Assembly (NCBI GenBank): GCA_963800975.1
Contig: CAWDDB010000013.1
Location: 124,001 to 188,000, forward strand
Length of the DNA: 64,000 nt
From: JALYGY01 sp963800975
GTDB lineage: Bacteria; Actinomycetota; Rubrobacteria; Rubrobacterales; Rubrobacteraceae
Reading direction: 5' to 3'
Each line of letters begins with the position of its first letter. Within the stretch, counting starts at the first letter, position 1. Positions 17,355-25,945 of the stretch are shown here, piece by piece. The translations under genes were made by a program, and so were the position numbers. The notes beneath the pieces were generated by a model. It worked only from the letters and a program-made list of their open reading frames with translations, made no database searches and was not told the origin of the DNA.

Positions 17355-17915
17355 GTGGGCGGGATACGGCTCGTCGAAGCCGAGACGGTTCTCGAGACAG
17401 AAAGGCTGTTGCTCGAGCCGCTGCTGCTGCGGCACGCGGCGGCGCTGTACGGGATCTTGCGGGACCCCCGGATCTACCGCTACATCCCTCAGGAGCCGCC
17501 CGAGACGCTCGAAGCGCTGGAAGAGCGCTACCAGATGCTGGAGTCCCGCCTCTCTCCGCGGGGCGACGAGGCTTGGTTGAACTGGGCCATCCGGCTGAAG
17601 GAAGCGCCGCGGTACGTGGGACGGGTCGAGGCATCCGTCTTGCCGGACGGCACCGCGCAGATCGCGTACGAGCTGTCGCCCGGTTTCTGGGGCGCGGGAT
17701 ACGCGACCGAAGCGTGCCGACGCGTGCTGTCCCTGCTGTTCTCGGGCTACCGCGTTGGCGAGGTTACGGCCGAGGTCGACACGCGCAACGGGGCTTCGAT
17801 CAGCTTGCTCGAGCGCCTGGGGTTCGAGCGCGTCGGGTACCAGGCCGAGGCCGACTACTTCAAGGGTAGCCCGAGCGACGAGTACACCTACCGGCTCCTG
17901 ACTCCCGAAGCGTAA
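17355..17915 (+). CDS. GNAT family N-acetyltransferase, RimJ/RimL-like
   Basis: The 186-residue product opens with LETERLLLEPLLLRHAAALY, typical of RimJ/RimL-type acetyltransferases. YELSPGFWGAGYATEACR is the acetyl-CoA loop, and NGASISLLERLGFERVGYQ is the closing motif. It may acetylate a protein N-terminus or a small molecule. It starts at GTG 17355, about 30 bases after E2, and need not be functionally linked. Confidence 0.85.
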   Translation: MGGIRLVEAETVLETERLLLEPLLLRHAAALYGILRDPRIYRYIPQEPPETLEALEERYQMLESRLSPRGDEAWLNWAIRLKEAPRYVGRVEASVLPDGTAQIAYELSPGFWGAGYATEACRRVLSLLFSGYRVGEVTAEVDTRNGASISLLERLGFERVGYQAEADYFKGSPSDEYTYRLLTPEA

Positions 17916-18009
17916 CCGAGCGGCACGGGGTCAGCTGAGGTCGAAGATACGTCGCAGGCCGGAAGCGGCACAGCGATCGATCGTGCGCCTCGACGGTTCT
18001 TTCGATCGT

Positions 18010-18015
18010 TATAAT
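18010..18015 (+). promoter_or_regulatory. Candidate -10 box before the Uma2 gene
   Basis: TATAAT lies 32 bases before the TTG start at 18047. A poor -35 (CTCGAC, 15-base spacer) precedes it. Confidence 0.35.
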
Positions 18016-18046
18016 GACGGCGAGCGGAGAGGTCAGGTGAAGTCCA

Positions 18047-18598
18047 TTGAGCCCGGGCACGAGAGCGACGATAAACGCCCTGTACCAGGTTGCGGATAAC
18101 GGCAAGGCAGAACTCGTCGATGGGGAGATAGTGCTGATGCCGCCAACTGGCGGGATCCCGGGGCGGGCGGGCGGCGAGATCTACGTCGCCTTGCGCGACC
18201 ACGAGCGGCGCACCGGACGCGGCTACGCGTTCCCGGACAACGTTGGCTTCGTGGTGCACTTACCGCGGCGTGGTTCGTTCAGCCCCGACGCCGCGTTCCA
18301 CCCCGGCCCGCTGCGGGGCGGACGATTCCTGGACGGCGCTCCTGCATTCGCCGCGGAGGTCCGCGGCGAGGGAGATTACGGGGAGGGGGCCGAGCGTGAG
18401 ATGGCCGAGAAACGGGCCGATTACTTTGCCGCCGGTACCGCGGTAGTGTGGGACGTCGACGTGCTGCGCGAGCGCGTCGTGCGCGTCTACCGGGCTGACG
18501 ACCCGGATCGGCCGACGGTCTATCGGAGCGGCGAGATGGCCGAAGCCGAGCCCGCCCTGCCGGGATGGTCCATGCCGGTCGACGACCTCTTGCCGTAG
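18047..18598 (+). CDS. Uma2 family (DUF820) putative restriction endonuclease
   Basis: The 183-residue protein has the Uma2 PD-(D/E)XK layout: ELVDGEIVLMPPTG, FSPDAAFHPG carrying the aspartate, FAAEVRGEGDY carrying the glutamate, and EKRADYFAAGTAVVWDVD. These proteins are abundant in actinobacteria and cyanobacteria, and their role is not settled. The start is a TTG with AGGTGA nearby. It sits alone between a GNAT gene and a peptidase gene. Confidence 0.8.
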   Translation: MSPGTRATINALYQVADNGKAELVDGEIVLMPPTGGIPGRAGGEIYVALRDHERRTGRGYAFPDNVGFVVHLPRRGSFSPDAAFHPGPLRGGRFLDGAPAFAAEVRGEGDYGEGAEREMAEKRADYFAAGTAVVWDVDVLRERVVRVYRADDPDRPTVYRSGEMAEAEPALPGWSMPVDDLLP

Positions 18599-18602
18599 CG
18601 GC

Positions 18603-19880
18603 TTGACGCAATCTCACGCAAACCCGGATCCTACCGACGCCCGGTTCGAGGAGCTGATCGAAACGGTGCTGCGTCGCGTGGATCGTGAAAACCTGACGCG
18701 CCTGGTTCGGGATCTCGTCCGCATCCCGAGCGTTTACCGGCCCGAGGAGCCCGGGGGCAACGAGGAGCGGGTGGCTGGCTTCGTCGCCGACTACCTGGAA
18801 CGGGAAGGCTTCGAGGTCGACGTGGAGGAGGTCGCGCCGGGACGCCCGAACGTGTGGGCGGTGTGGGAGGGGGAGAGGCCGGGCAAGACGTTGCTGTTCG
18901 AGGCGCACACCGACGTCGTTACCGAGGGGCGTGCGGGGGACTGGGAGCACCCGCCTTTCGAGGCCGAGCGGGTCGGGGATCGCATCTACGGCCGGGGGGC
19001 TTGCGACACGAAGGGCAACCTGGCGGCGGCGGTCCTGGCCGTCGCGGCGATCAAGGACTCAGGGGTGCCGTTTCCCGGCAGGATCGTCCTCTGCCATCCC
19101 GTGGACGAGGAGGGGATGATGGTGGGCATCAAGGCCTTTATCGAGGGTGGACACGCCGAAGGGGTGGACGGCGCCGTTATCTGCGAGCCCGAGGAGAACC
19201 AGCTCTGCGTAAAGCAGAAGGGGGCCTTGAGGATCGAGGTCAAGTTCCAGGGAAGGATGGCGCACGGGGCGATGCCACTTAGCGGCATCAACCCCGTCAC
19301 CCACGCGGCGCGCTTCGTGGTCGCCGTCGAGGAGCTGGAGCGGGAGGAGAAGGCGAGCCACGGCGAGGACCCCTTCCTCGGCTACCCGAGCCTGACGCCG
19401 ACGATCCTGCTGGGGCCGGATCGCGGGGAGCCGCAGCTGAACGTTATCCCCGCCAGCGCCTACGTCGCCCTGGATATCCGAACGGTCCCGAGCCAGTCGC
19501 ACGAGGACCTCGTCCGCAGCCTCCGGGGACGCCTCGAGCGGCTCGAATCCGAGGACCCGGACTTCGACGCGGAGCTCGAGGTGATCGAGGAGCGCCCCCC
19601 GACCGAGACCCCGATGGACGACCCGCTGGTGCGGTCCATGTCCGCGGCGTACCGGGGCCTTACCGGGGAGGAGCCCACCTACAACGGTGTTCCGGGCGCG
19701 ACGGACGGGACGTACCTGAGTTCTTGGGCTGGCGTCCCCATCGTCACCACGGGGGCCGGGGAGCGCGAGATCCCGCACCACAAGGACGAATGGGTCGGCG
19801 TTGAGGAGCTTCTCACCACCTGCAAGCTCTACGCCGCCACCGCCATGTACTTCTGTTACGGAAAGGATGCAGATGTTTGA
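18603..19880 (+). CDS. M20 family metallopeptidase (ArgE/DapE/ACY1 type)
   Basis: The 425-residue product has the metal ligands of M20 enzymes: His102 and Asp104 in EAHTDVV, Asp135 in GRGACDTKG, Glu169/170 in PVDEEG, Glu195 in CEPEEN and a late histidine in IPHHKDEW. It should remove an acyl or amide group from an amino-acid derivative in the cytoplasm. It begins at TTG 18603, four bases after the Uma2 stop, and overlaps the SDR start by eight bases, so the two are probably coupled. Substrate not assigned. Confidence 0.88.
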   Translation: MTQSHANPDPTDARFEELIETVLRRVDRENLTRLVRDLVRIPSVYRPEEPGGNEERVAGFVADYLEREGFEVDVEEVAPGRPNVWAVWEGERPGKTLLFEAHTDVVTEGRAGDWEHPPFEAERVGDRIYGRGACDTKGNLAAAVLAVAAIKDSGVPFPGRIVLCHPVDEEGMMVGIKAFIEGGHAEGVDGAVICEPEENQLCVKQKGALRIEVKFQGRMAHGAMPLSGINPVTHAARFVVAVEELEREEKASHGEDPFLGYPSLTPTILLGPDRGEPQLNVIPASAYVALDIRTVPSQSHEDLVRSLRGRLERLESEDPDFDAELEVIEERPPTETPMDDPLVRSMSAAYRGLTGEEPTYNGVPGATDGTYLSSWAGVPIVTTGAGEREIPHHKDEWVGVEELLTTCKLYAATAMYFCYGKDADV

Positions 19881-20655
19881 CTACAGATCTATGTTCGACC
19901 TAACCGACAAGAAGGCGCTCGTCGTTGGGGCCGGGAGCGGAATCGGGGAGGCCGGGGCGCACGCGCTCGCGGCCTTCGGGGCCGTCGTGTTCTGCGCCGA
20001 CGCCAACGTCGAGGCCGCCGAAGGCACGGCCGAGGAGGCCAGGTCCCAGGGCTGGAAGGCCGAGGCCGTCGAGCTCGACATGCTCGACCCGGAGAGCGTC
20101 GACGCGGCCTCGGAGCGCGTAGGCGTCCCGGACGTGCTGGTGAGCACGCCGAGCGTCAACGTCAGGAAGGCGCTGCTGGATTACACCGACGAGGAGTTCG
20201 ACAAGGTCATAGACCTCAACCTCAAGGGCACCTTCCGGCTCTGCCGGGAGTTCGGGCGCGGCATGGCCGAGAGGGGCACGGGGAGCATAATCGCGTTCTC
20301 GAGCATCCGGGGTCAGGTCGTCGAGCCGGGGCAGAGCGTCTACGCGGCTACGAAGTCCGGGACGGTGCAGATGCTGCGGGCGCTGGCGGCCGAGCTCGGG
20401 CCGCGGGGCGTGCGGGCCAACGCCATCGGCCCTGGCATCGTCGAGACGCCGCTGACGGCCCAGATCAAGGACAGCCCCGACTGGTGGAACTCCTACGCGG
20501 AAAAGAGCATCCTCGAGCGCTGGGCCAAGCCGCACGAGATGGCAGGCATGATCGTGTACCTGGCCTCGGACGCGAGCTCCTACGTGACCGGCGCCTTCAT
20601 GATGGTGGACGGCGGCTGGACCGCCGCCGACGGCCGCTTCAAACCACCGCTATAG
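19873..20655 (+). CDS. Short-chain dehydrogenase/reductase
   Basis: This 260-residue SDR has the nucleotide motif GAGSGIG at residues 19-25, the catalytic serine in IIAFSSIRGQ, the YAATK motif near residue 157, and GPGIVETPL. The C-terminal DASSYVTGAFMMVDGGW is classical. The ATG at 19873 is preferred over 19867 because GAAAGG is better spaced. Overlap with the M20 stop suggests one operon acting on the same metabolite. Confidence 0.88.
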   Translation: MFDYRSMFDLTDKKALVVGAGSGIGEAGAHALAAFGAVVFCADANVEAAEGTAEEARSQGWKAEAVELDMLDPESVDAASERVGVPDVLVSTPSVNVRKALLDYTDEEFDKVIDLNLKGTFRLCREFGRGMAERGTGSIIAFSSIRGQVVEPGQSVYAATKSGTVQMLRALAAELGPRGVRANAIGPGIVETPLTAQIKDSPDWWNSYAEKSILERWAKPHEMAGMIVYLASDASSYVTGAFMMVDGGWTAADGRFKPPL

Positions 20656-20667
20656 AGTTAGGAATGC

Positions 20668-20853
20668 GGAATTAGGAATGATGAATTGGAGGTAGGCGGG
20701 AGGTTCGCGTCTTTGTCGGAACGGGGTTTTCGGCCTGCGGGTTCGGACCCTCGACCGATCTCCGATCTTCCGAACTACCCGCGGGCCTTCCCATGGTGAC
20801 GGTAGGCACTCGAGAAAACAATTCCAAGTTCCTCATTCATCATTCCTAATTCC
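20668..20853. mobile_element. Small element with 19-bp perfect inverted repeats (MITE-like)
   Basis: GGAATTAGGAATGATGAAT (20668-20686) is repeated exactly and inverted at 20835-20853, enclosing 148 bases without a gene. The arms are AT-rich while all surroundings are GC-rich. A partial copy, GTTAGGAATG, stands just left at 20657. The layout is that of a non-autonomous element or a large stem-loop. It fills most of the gap between the SDR and ECF genes. No riboswitch is recognised here. Confidence 0.55.
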
Positions 20854-20919
20854 GAGGTTTGACAGTTCGCACATAGCTGCGGATACTTCACGCGGGCTCG
20901 GACAAACGGAGGTGCCAGA

Positions 20920-21519
20920 GTGACGGCTAATTCGGGTAGCGACCGGGGTGGCTCGGTCTTCAGCTTGAGCGTCCGGCAGATCGTCATAGCCGGGATCCTT
21001 GGCGGGATCGCGATCTTCCTCGGCGCCACCCAGCTCGGCTTTATACCCGTGCCGAACCTCTCGGGCCGGGCGACCATCATGCACGTGCCCGTGATCCTGG
21101 GCGGCGCTCTCGAGGGACCGATGGTCGGCACCATTGTGGGCCTCATCTTCGGCATCTTCTCCTTTATCCAGGCGGACGTGCCCTTCTTCAGGGACCCGCT
21201 GGTCTCCATCCTGCCGCGGTTGCCCATCGGTATCGTGTCCTGGGCCGTCTTCGCCGCCCTGCGCAGCCGCAGCCTGGACCTCGCGTCGGCAGCGGCCGGC
21301 GTGCTCGGCTCCCTCACCAACACCGTCGGGGTGCTCGGGATGGCGGTGCTGCTCGGGTACCTGCCGCTCGCGGCCACCGTCCCGATCATCCCGCAGGCCA
21401 TCGCCGAGGCGGTCCTGGCCGCGGTCGTCACGGTCGTCGTGGTGCGGGGCGTGATGCTATTCCGCAGCGGGCGGACTACCGCGCCCGAGGTGGGGCCCGA
21501 CGAAGAGCGCCGCTACTAG
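20920..21519 (+). CDS. ECF transporter S component (substrate binding)
   Basis: The 199-residue membrane protein has about six hydrophobic segments and the ECF S-component pattern: QIVIAGILGGIAIFLGATQLGF at the start and MHVPVILGGALEGPMVGTIV in the middle. It should bind a vitamin or similar ligand and dock onto the EcfA-EcfA'-EcfT module encoded directly downstream. GTG 20920 has ACGGAGG upstream. It is not an obvious BioY, although a biotin-dependent carboxylase operon follows the cluster. Substrate unknown. Confidence 0.87.
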   Translation: MTANSGSDRGGSVFSLSVRQIVIAGILGGIAIFLGATQLGFIPVPNLSGRATIMHVPVILGGALEGPMVGTIVGLIFGIFSFIQADVPFFRDPLVSILPRLPIGIVSWAVFAALRSRSLDLASAAAGVLGSLTNTVGVLGMAVLLGYLPLAATVPIIPQAIAEAVLAAVVTVVVVRGVMLFRSGRTTAPEVGPDEERRY

Positions 21520-21537
21520 CGGGGCGACGCAGGCGCG

Positions 21538-22392
21538 ATGATCGAGATCGAGGGGGTCTCTTTCGCCTACAGGACGGGCGAGGCGGACGCCGTGCCGGCG
21601 CTGCGGGATCTGAACCTGCGGATCGATCCCGGCCAGCTCGTGGCGATCATCGGGCACAACGGCTCGGGGAAGAGCACGCTGGTCAAGCTGCTGACCGCCG
21701 TCCTGTACCCGCTCGAGGGCGCCATCCGGATAGACGGCGTCCCGGTGCGCGTGCAGGACCAGTGGAAGATCCGCGAGCGGGTGGCGGTCGTCTTCCAGGA
21801 CCCGGACGACCAGCTGATCATGAACCGGGTCGCCGACGACATCGCCTTCGGCCCCGAGAACCTCGGGATCGCGCGCGAGGAGATAGGGGAGCGCGTCGCG
21901 TTCGCGATCGAGGCGCTCGGCCTGCAGGATATCTCGGGCACCCTGATCGAGGACCTCTCGCCCGGGCAGAAGCAGAGGGTCGCGATAGCCGGCGCCCTGG
22001 CCATGCAGCCCAGGTACCTGATCCTGGACGAGCCGACCTCGCTGCTTCCGGCCCCCGTGGCGATGCGCCTGATCTCCACGGTCAGGGACCTTAGCCGCCG
22101 GGAGGGGATGGGCGTCCTCCACGTTACCCACTCGATGTCCGAGGCGGTCCTCTTCGACCGCGTGGTCGTCATGGACGCGGGCCGCAAGGTGATGGACGGC
22201 ACCCCGGCCGAGGTCTTCCGGCGCGTCGAGGAGCTGCGCGAGATCGGGCTCGACGTGCCGCTGGCCGCGAGCCTCGCGCACAGGCTGCGCTCGCGCGGGG
22301 TGCCGCTCGAAGGAGAGATCCTCGGCCCCGAGGACCTGCGCGCCGCGCTCTCTGGGCTGGAGGACACGCCCGCGGGAGCGTCGGGACGATGA
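21538..22392 (+). CDS. ecfA1: ECF transporter ATPase EcfA1
   Basis: The 284-residue ATPase has Walker A GHNGSGKST near residues 38-46, a Q-loop in VFQDPDDQL, signature LSPGQKQRVAIA, Walker B YLILDEPT and an H-loop histidine in HVTHSMSEA. The D-loop, normally SGLD, reads SLLPAPV, so it is degenerate. It overlaps EcfA2 by four bases (ATGA) and forms one operon with the S and T components. Confidence 0.92.
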   Translation: MIEIEGVSFAYRTGEADAVPALRDLNLRIDPGQLVAIIGHNGSGKSTLVKLLTAVLYPLEGAIRIDGVPVRVQDQWKIRERVAVVFQDPDDQLIMNRVADDIAFGPENLGIAREEIGERVAFAIEALGLQDISGTLIEDLSPGQKQRVAIAGALAMQPRYLILDEPTSLLPAPVAMRLISTVRDLSRREGMGVLHVTHSMSEAVLFDRVVVMDAGRKVMDGTPAEVFRRVEELREIGLDVPLAASLAHRLRSRGVPLEGEILGPEDLRAALSGLEDTPAGASGR

Positions 22393-23261
22393 ACGGCGAG
22401 GAGCCGCCGATCCTCGAGCTGCGGGACTTCCGATACACCTACCTGGAAGGCACACCGAAGGCGAACGAGGCGATACGCGACGTGTCGTTCTCCATAAGCC
22501 GCGGCGAGCGCGTCGCGATAGTCGGGCCGACGCACTCGGGCAAATCCACCGTCGTGGACTCCTTCGCCCACCTGCTGCGCCTCAAGGGGGAACAGGTCTT
22601 CTACGAGGGAGAGGACATCGCGGCCCCCGGCTACGACCGCTCGGCGCTGCGCCGGAAGGTCGGCATCGTCTTCCAGCGTCCGGACTCGCAGCTAATAGAG
22701 GACGTTGTCGGCGCGGACGTGGCCTTCGGCCCGACCGCCGCTGGGATCACCGCGGAGGAGACGCGCGAGCGCGTCGAGGAGAGCCTCGACGCCCTGGGAT
22801 TGCCTTACCAGGACTTCCGGCTCAGGTACGTGCACGCGCTCTCGGGCGGACAGCGCCGCAGGGTGGCGATAGCCGGCGTCATCGCGATGCGCACGCCCGT
22901 CCTGGTTCTCGACGAGCCGATGGCTGGCCTCGACCCGAGGGGCCGGCGCGAGCTGCTCGGGCTGCTGCGCCGGCTCGCCGACGACCGCGACCTCACCCTG
23001 GTCGTCTGCTCGGCCTCGCTCGGCGACGCGAGTCTCCTGTGCGACCGGGTCATCGTCCTGAGCGACGGTCGCGTCGCGATGGACGGGCCATTGCGCGAGG
23101 TCCTGCGCGACGCCGACGCGCTCGCGGCGCTCGACGTCACGCTCCCCGAACCCGTCGAAGGCGCGAGGGAGCTCAGGAAGCTGTTCCCGGATCTCCCGGC
23201 GGACATCCTGACGGAGGACGAGCTGGAGGCCGCGCTGCTCGAGCGGCTGGGCGTGGCGTAG
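22389..23261 (+). CDS. ecfA2: ECF transporter ATPase EcfA2
   Basis: The 290-residue partner ATPase has Walker A GPTHSGKST, Q-loop FQRPDSQL, signature LSGGQRRRVAIA, Walker B VLVLDEP and an intact D-loop AGLD. The H-loop position reads VVCSASLG, without the usual histidine. EcfA1 has the opposite defect, so the heterodimer should have one weakened and one normal ATP site. It overlaps its neighbours by four bases on the left and one base (TAGTG) on the right. Confidence 0.92.
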   Translation: MNGEEPPILELRDFRYTYLEGTPKANEAIRDVSFSISRGERVAIVGPTHSGKSTVVDSFAHLLRLKGEQVFYEGEDIAAPGYDRSALRRKVGIVFQRPDSQLIEDVVGADVAFGPTAAGITAEETRERVEESLDALGLPYQDFRLRYVHALSGGQRRRVAIAGVIAMRTPVLVLDEPMAGLDPRGRRELLGLLRRLADDRDLTLVVCSASLGDASLLCDRVIVLSDGRVAMDGPLREVLRDADALAALDVTLPEPVEGARELRKLFPDLPADILTEDELEAALLERLGVA

Positions 23262-24073
23262 TGCTCGAGCTGCAGCGAAACGTCGTCTTCGGGCAGTTCG
23301 TGGACACGGGGTCCGTCATCCACCGCATGGACCCCCGCATAAAGCTTGCGGCGACCTTCGCGATGCTCGTCGCCTCCTTCGTCATAGACGACTTCCTCGG
23401 CTTCGCGGTGGCGCTCGCGCTGCTGGTCGTGATCCAGCTAGTCTCCCGCATTCCCCTCGGCTACCTCCTGCGGGGCTCCGGCTTCTTTATAGGGTTCCTG
23501 CTGTTCATCCTTGTCTTCCAGATTCTCTTCTACCCCGGGGAGGTGGCCGAGGGAGATTACCTGTGGCGCTGGGGCATACTCTCGATCTCGACCGAGGGTC
23601 TCAGGGCGGCCGGGATCCTGGGTCTGCGCGTGATCTTCCTTTACTACGTCACCACGATGCTGATGCTGGCGACCTCCCTCGTCGACCTGACCAACGGCCT
23701 GGAGCTGATCTTCGGCCCGCTGCAGAGGCTGAGGGTCCCGGTCAACGAGCTGGTCCTCGTCTTCGTCATCGCCATCAAGTTCGTCCCCATCTTTATAGAG
23801 GAGGTCGAGCGCCTGGCCCGCGCCCAGACCGCCCGCGGCGTCCCCTTCGACGAGGGCGGCGCCGTAAAACGCGCCCGCCGCCTGGGAAGGCTCCTGGTCC
23901 CGATCTTTATCGGTGGCTTCGCCCGCGCCGACGTCCTCACGACCGCCATGAACACCCGCTGCTACCGCGGCGGCCGCCGCCGAACCAAGTTCCGCCAGCT
24001 CAGCACCAGGCCCTCAGACTGGCTCATCCTCGCCCTGGTCGTCGTCTGGATGGTCGCCGCCTGGCTCGTTTAG
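23261..24073 (+). CDS. ecfT: ECF transporter T component (EcfT)
   Basis: The 270-residue membrane protein opens with a polar HRMDPRIKLAATF typical of EcfT and has about five or six membrane segments. The two coupling helices are seen as AQTARGVPF and NTRCYRGGRRR, which hold the Ala-Arg-Gly type motifs that touch the ATPases. The GTG start overlaps the EcfA2 stop by one base. A perfect hairpin begins at the stop codon. Confidence 0.9.
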   Translation: MLELQRNVVFGQFVDTGSVIHRMDPRIKLAATFAMLVASFVIDDFLGFAVALALLVVIQLVSRIPLGYLLRGSGFFIGFLLFILVFQILFYPGEVAEGDYLWRWGILSISTEGLRAAGILGLRVIFLYYVTTMLMLATSLVDLTNGLELIFGPLQRLRVPVNELVLVFVIAIKFVPIFIEEVERLARAQTARGVPFDEGGAVKRARRLGRLLVPIFIGGFARADVLTTAMNTRCYRGGRRRTKFRQLSTRPSDWLILALVVVWMVAAWLV

Positions 24074-24095
24074 CGCTCAGGCTTAGCCTGAGCGC
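24073..24095 (+). terminator. Hairpin ending the ECF operon
   Basis: GCGCTCAGGC (24073-24082) pairs perfectly with GCCTGAGCGC (24086-24095) across TTA. The stem begins in the last base of the ecfT stop codon. No T-run follows. A second hairpin, GCGCCC-GAA-GGGCGC, is at 24131-24145. Confidence 0.55.
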
Positions 24096-24123
24096 GCACG
24101 CCTGCGTCGCTGGCCGACGCGTG

Positions 24124-24155
24124 CTGACAAGCGCCCGAAGGGCGCGTGCTAGAAT
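24124..24155 (+). promoter_or_regulatory. Candidate promoter giving a leaderless carboxylase transcript
   Basis: CTGACA (24124-24129) and TAGAAT (24150-24155) form a weak promoter with a long 20-base spacer. The -10 box ends 10 bases before the ATG at 24166, where no ribosome binding site is seen, so the message may begin at or near the start codon. Confidence 0.35.
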
Positions 24156-24165
24156 TCCTGCTGCT

Positions 24166-25740
24166 ATGCAGGAAGAGAGGCTTGGTGAGGGGACGACCGC
24201 GGGCAAGATCGAGGGTCTCGGGCGCCTGCGGGAGGCCGCAACAAACCCGGCCCCCGAGCAGGCGGTCCAGCGTCAGCGCGAGCGCGGCAAGCTCACGGCG
24301 CGGGAGCGCATAGACCTGCTGCTCGACCCGGGAACCTTCGTCGAGCTGGACCGTTACCGGGTACACCGCTCCTACAACTTCGGGCTCGAGGAGAACAGGC
24401 CGCTGGGGGACGGCGTGATCACGGGCTACGGGGAGGTCGCCGGGCGCAAGGTCTGCGTCTTCAGCCAGGACTTCACGGTCTTCGGCGGTTCCCTGGGCGA
24501 GGTGTACGCGCAGAAGATCTGCAAGGTGATGGACCTCGCCATCTCGACCGGGTGCCCGATCGTCGGCATCAACGACTCCGGCGGGGCGCGTATCCAGGAG
24601 GGCGTCGTCTCGCTCGCCGGCTACGCCGACATCTTCCACCGCAACGTCCTTGCCTCGGGGGTGGTGCCCCAGATCTCCGTCGTCGTGGGGCCCTGCGCCG
24701 GCGGCGCGGTGTACTCCCCCGCCATAACCGACTTCGTGTTCATGGTCGAGGAGACGAGCCACATGTTCATCACGGGCCCCGACGTCATAAAGAGCGTCAC
24801 GGGCGAGGAGGTCACCTTCGAGGACCTCGGGGGAGCGGGCACCCACAACACCAGGTCCGGCGTCGCCCACTTCGCCGCCCCCGACGAGGAGAGCTGCTTC
24901 TCCGACGTGCGCTATCTGCTCTCCTTCCTGCCCGAGAACAACCTGGAGACGGCCCCCTACTTCGAGCCGGCAGACTCCCCGGAGCGCGCGGACGAGGAGC
25001 TGGCGACGCTCGTGCCAGACTCGGCGCAGCGGCCCTACGACATCAGGAGGGCCGTCGAGCTCGTGGTCGACGACGGGGAGTTCTACGAGGTGCAGGAGGG
25101 CTGGGCGCAGAACCTGGTGGTGGGCTTCGCCCGGCTCGACGGGCACGCCATCGGGGTGGTGGGCAACCAGCCGATGGTCTTGGCCGGGACGCTGGACATC
25201 GACGCGAGCGTCAAGGGGGCGCGCTTCGTCAGGTTCTGTGACGCGTTCAACATACCGCTGCTCACCTTCGTGGACGTGCCCGGTTTCATGCCAGGGACCG
25301 ACCAGGAGTGGGGCGGGATCATCCGCCACGGGGCCAAGCTGCTCTACGCCTTCTCCGAGGCAACCGTGCCCAAGATGACCGTGATAACCCGCAAGGCCTA
25401 CGGCGGGGCCTACGACGTCATGAACTCCAAGCACATAGGCGCAGACGTCAACGTGGCGTGGCCGACGGGGGAGGTGGCGGTCATGGGCGCGCCCGCCGCC
25501 GTGAACATCATCTTCAGGCGCCAGATCTCCGAGGCGGAGGACCCGGACGCGAAGCGCGAGGAGCTTATCGAGGGCTACGAGGAACAGTTCAACAACCCGA
25601 TGGTGGCGGCCGAGATGGGCTACATAGACGACGTCGTGGACCCGCGCGAGACGCGGCCGTACCTGATCAAAGCTCTCCAGATGATCCAGACCAAGCGTCC
25701 CGAACGCCCGCCACGCAAGCACGGAAACATTCCCCTTTGA
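24166..25740 (+). CDS. pccB: Propionyl-CoA (acyl-CoA) carboxylase carboxyltransferase subunit
   Basis: The 524-residue beta subunit moves the carboxyl group from carboxybiotin to propionyl-CoA, or acetyl-CoA, to give methylmalonyl- or malonyl-CoA. RERGKLTARERIDLLLDPGTF, GGSLGEVYAQKICKVMDLA, INDSGGARIQEGV and VVGPCAGGAVYSPA form the first crotonase-like domain. DVPGFMPGTDQEWGGIIRHG and KAYGGAYDVMNSKHIGAD mark the second. The ATG at 24166 is the only start that gives the usual N-terminus. The epsilon and alpha subunits follow at once. Confidence 0.94.
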   Translation: MQEERLGEGTTAGKIEGLGRLREAATNPAPEQAVQRQRERGKLTARERIDLLLDPGTFVELDRYRVHRSYNFGLEENRPLGDGVITGYGEVAGRKVCVFSQDFTVFGGSLGEVYAQKICKVMDLAISTGCPIVGINDSGGARIQEGVVSLAGYADIFHRNVLASGVVPQISVVVGPCAGGAVYSPAITDFVFMVEETSHMFITGPDVIKSVTGEEVTFEDLGGAGTHNTRSGVAHFAAPDEESCFSDVRYLLSFLPENNLETAPYFEPADSPERADEELATLVPDSAQRPYDIRRAVELVVDDGEFYEVQEGWAQNLVVGFARLDGHAIGVVGNQPMVLAGTLDIDASVKGARFVRFCDAFNIPLLTFVDVPGFMPGTDQEWGGIIRHGAKLLYAFSEATVPKMTVITRKAYGGAYDVMNSKHIGADVNVAWPTGEVAVMGAPAAVNIIFRRQISEAEDPDAKREELIEGYEEQFNNPMVAAEMGYIDDVVDPRETRPYLIKALQMIQTKRPERPPRKHGNIPL

Positions 25741-25943
25741 GGGTCACCCCCGACCCGACGCCCGAAGAGGCCGCCGCGATAGTGGCCGCTCTTGGGACGC
25801 TGCGCCCGCAAGAGCCGAAGGACGATAGCTCGCTGCATCGCAGCCGCTGGAGGCTTGCGGGTCTGCTCGGGCACGAGGTGCCGAGGGGGATGAGGCTGGA
25901 GGGCTCCTTGTGGTCTTACGCTAGCCGGAGGGGGATGGTCTGA
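25737..25943 (+). CDS. Acyl-CoA carboxylase epsilon subunit (small)
   Basis: This 68-residue product lies between the beta and alpha subunits, the usual place of the epsilon peptide in actinobacteria. It opens TPDPTPEEAAAIVAALGTL and has a basic, tryptophan-rich tail, SRWRLAGLLGHEVPRGM. The TTG start overlaps the pccB stop (TTGA). Epsilon peptides are poorly conserved; the call rests on size, position and the PTPEE / SRWR pattern. Confidence 0.7.
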   Translation: MRVTPDPTPEEAAAIVAALGTLRPQEPKDDSSLHRSRWRLAGLLGHEVPRGMRLEGSLWSYASRRGMV

Positions 25944-25945
25944 GG

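Noticed and set aside
20700..20919. A vitamin riboswitch before the ECF operon
   Set aside because: I could not recognise any conserved riboswitch core; the clear structure is the inverted-repeat element.
24070..25722. A 550-codon minus-strand open frame opposite pccB
   Set aside because: It is antisense shadow of a highly conserved gene; composition and lack of motifs show it is not real.
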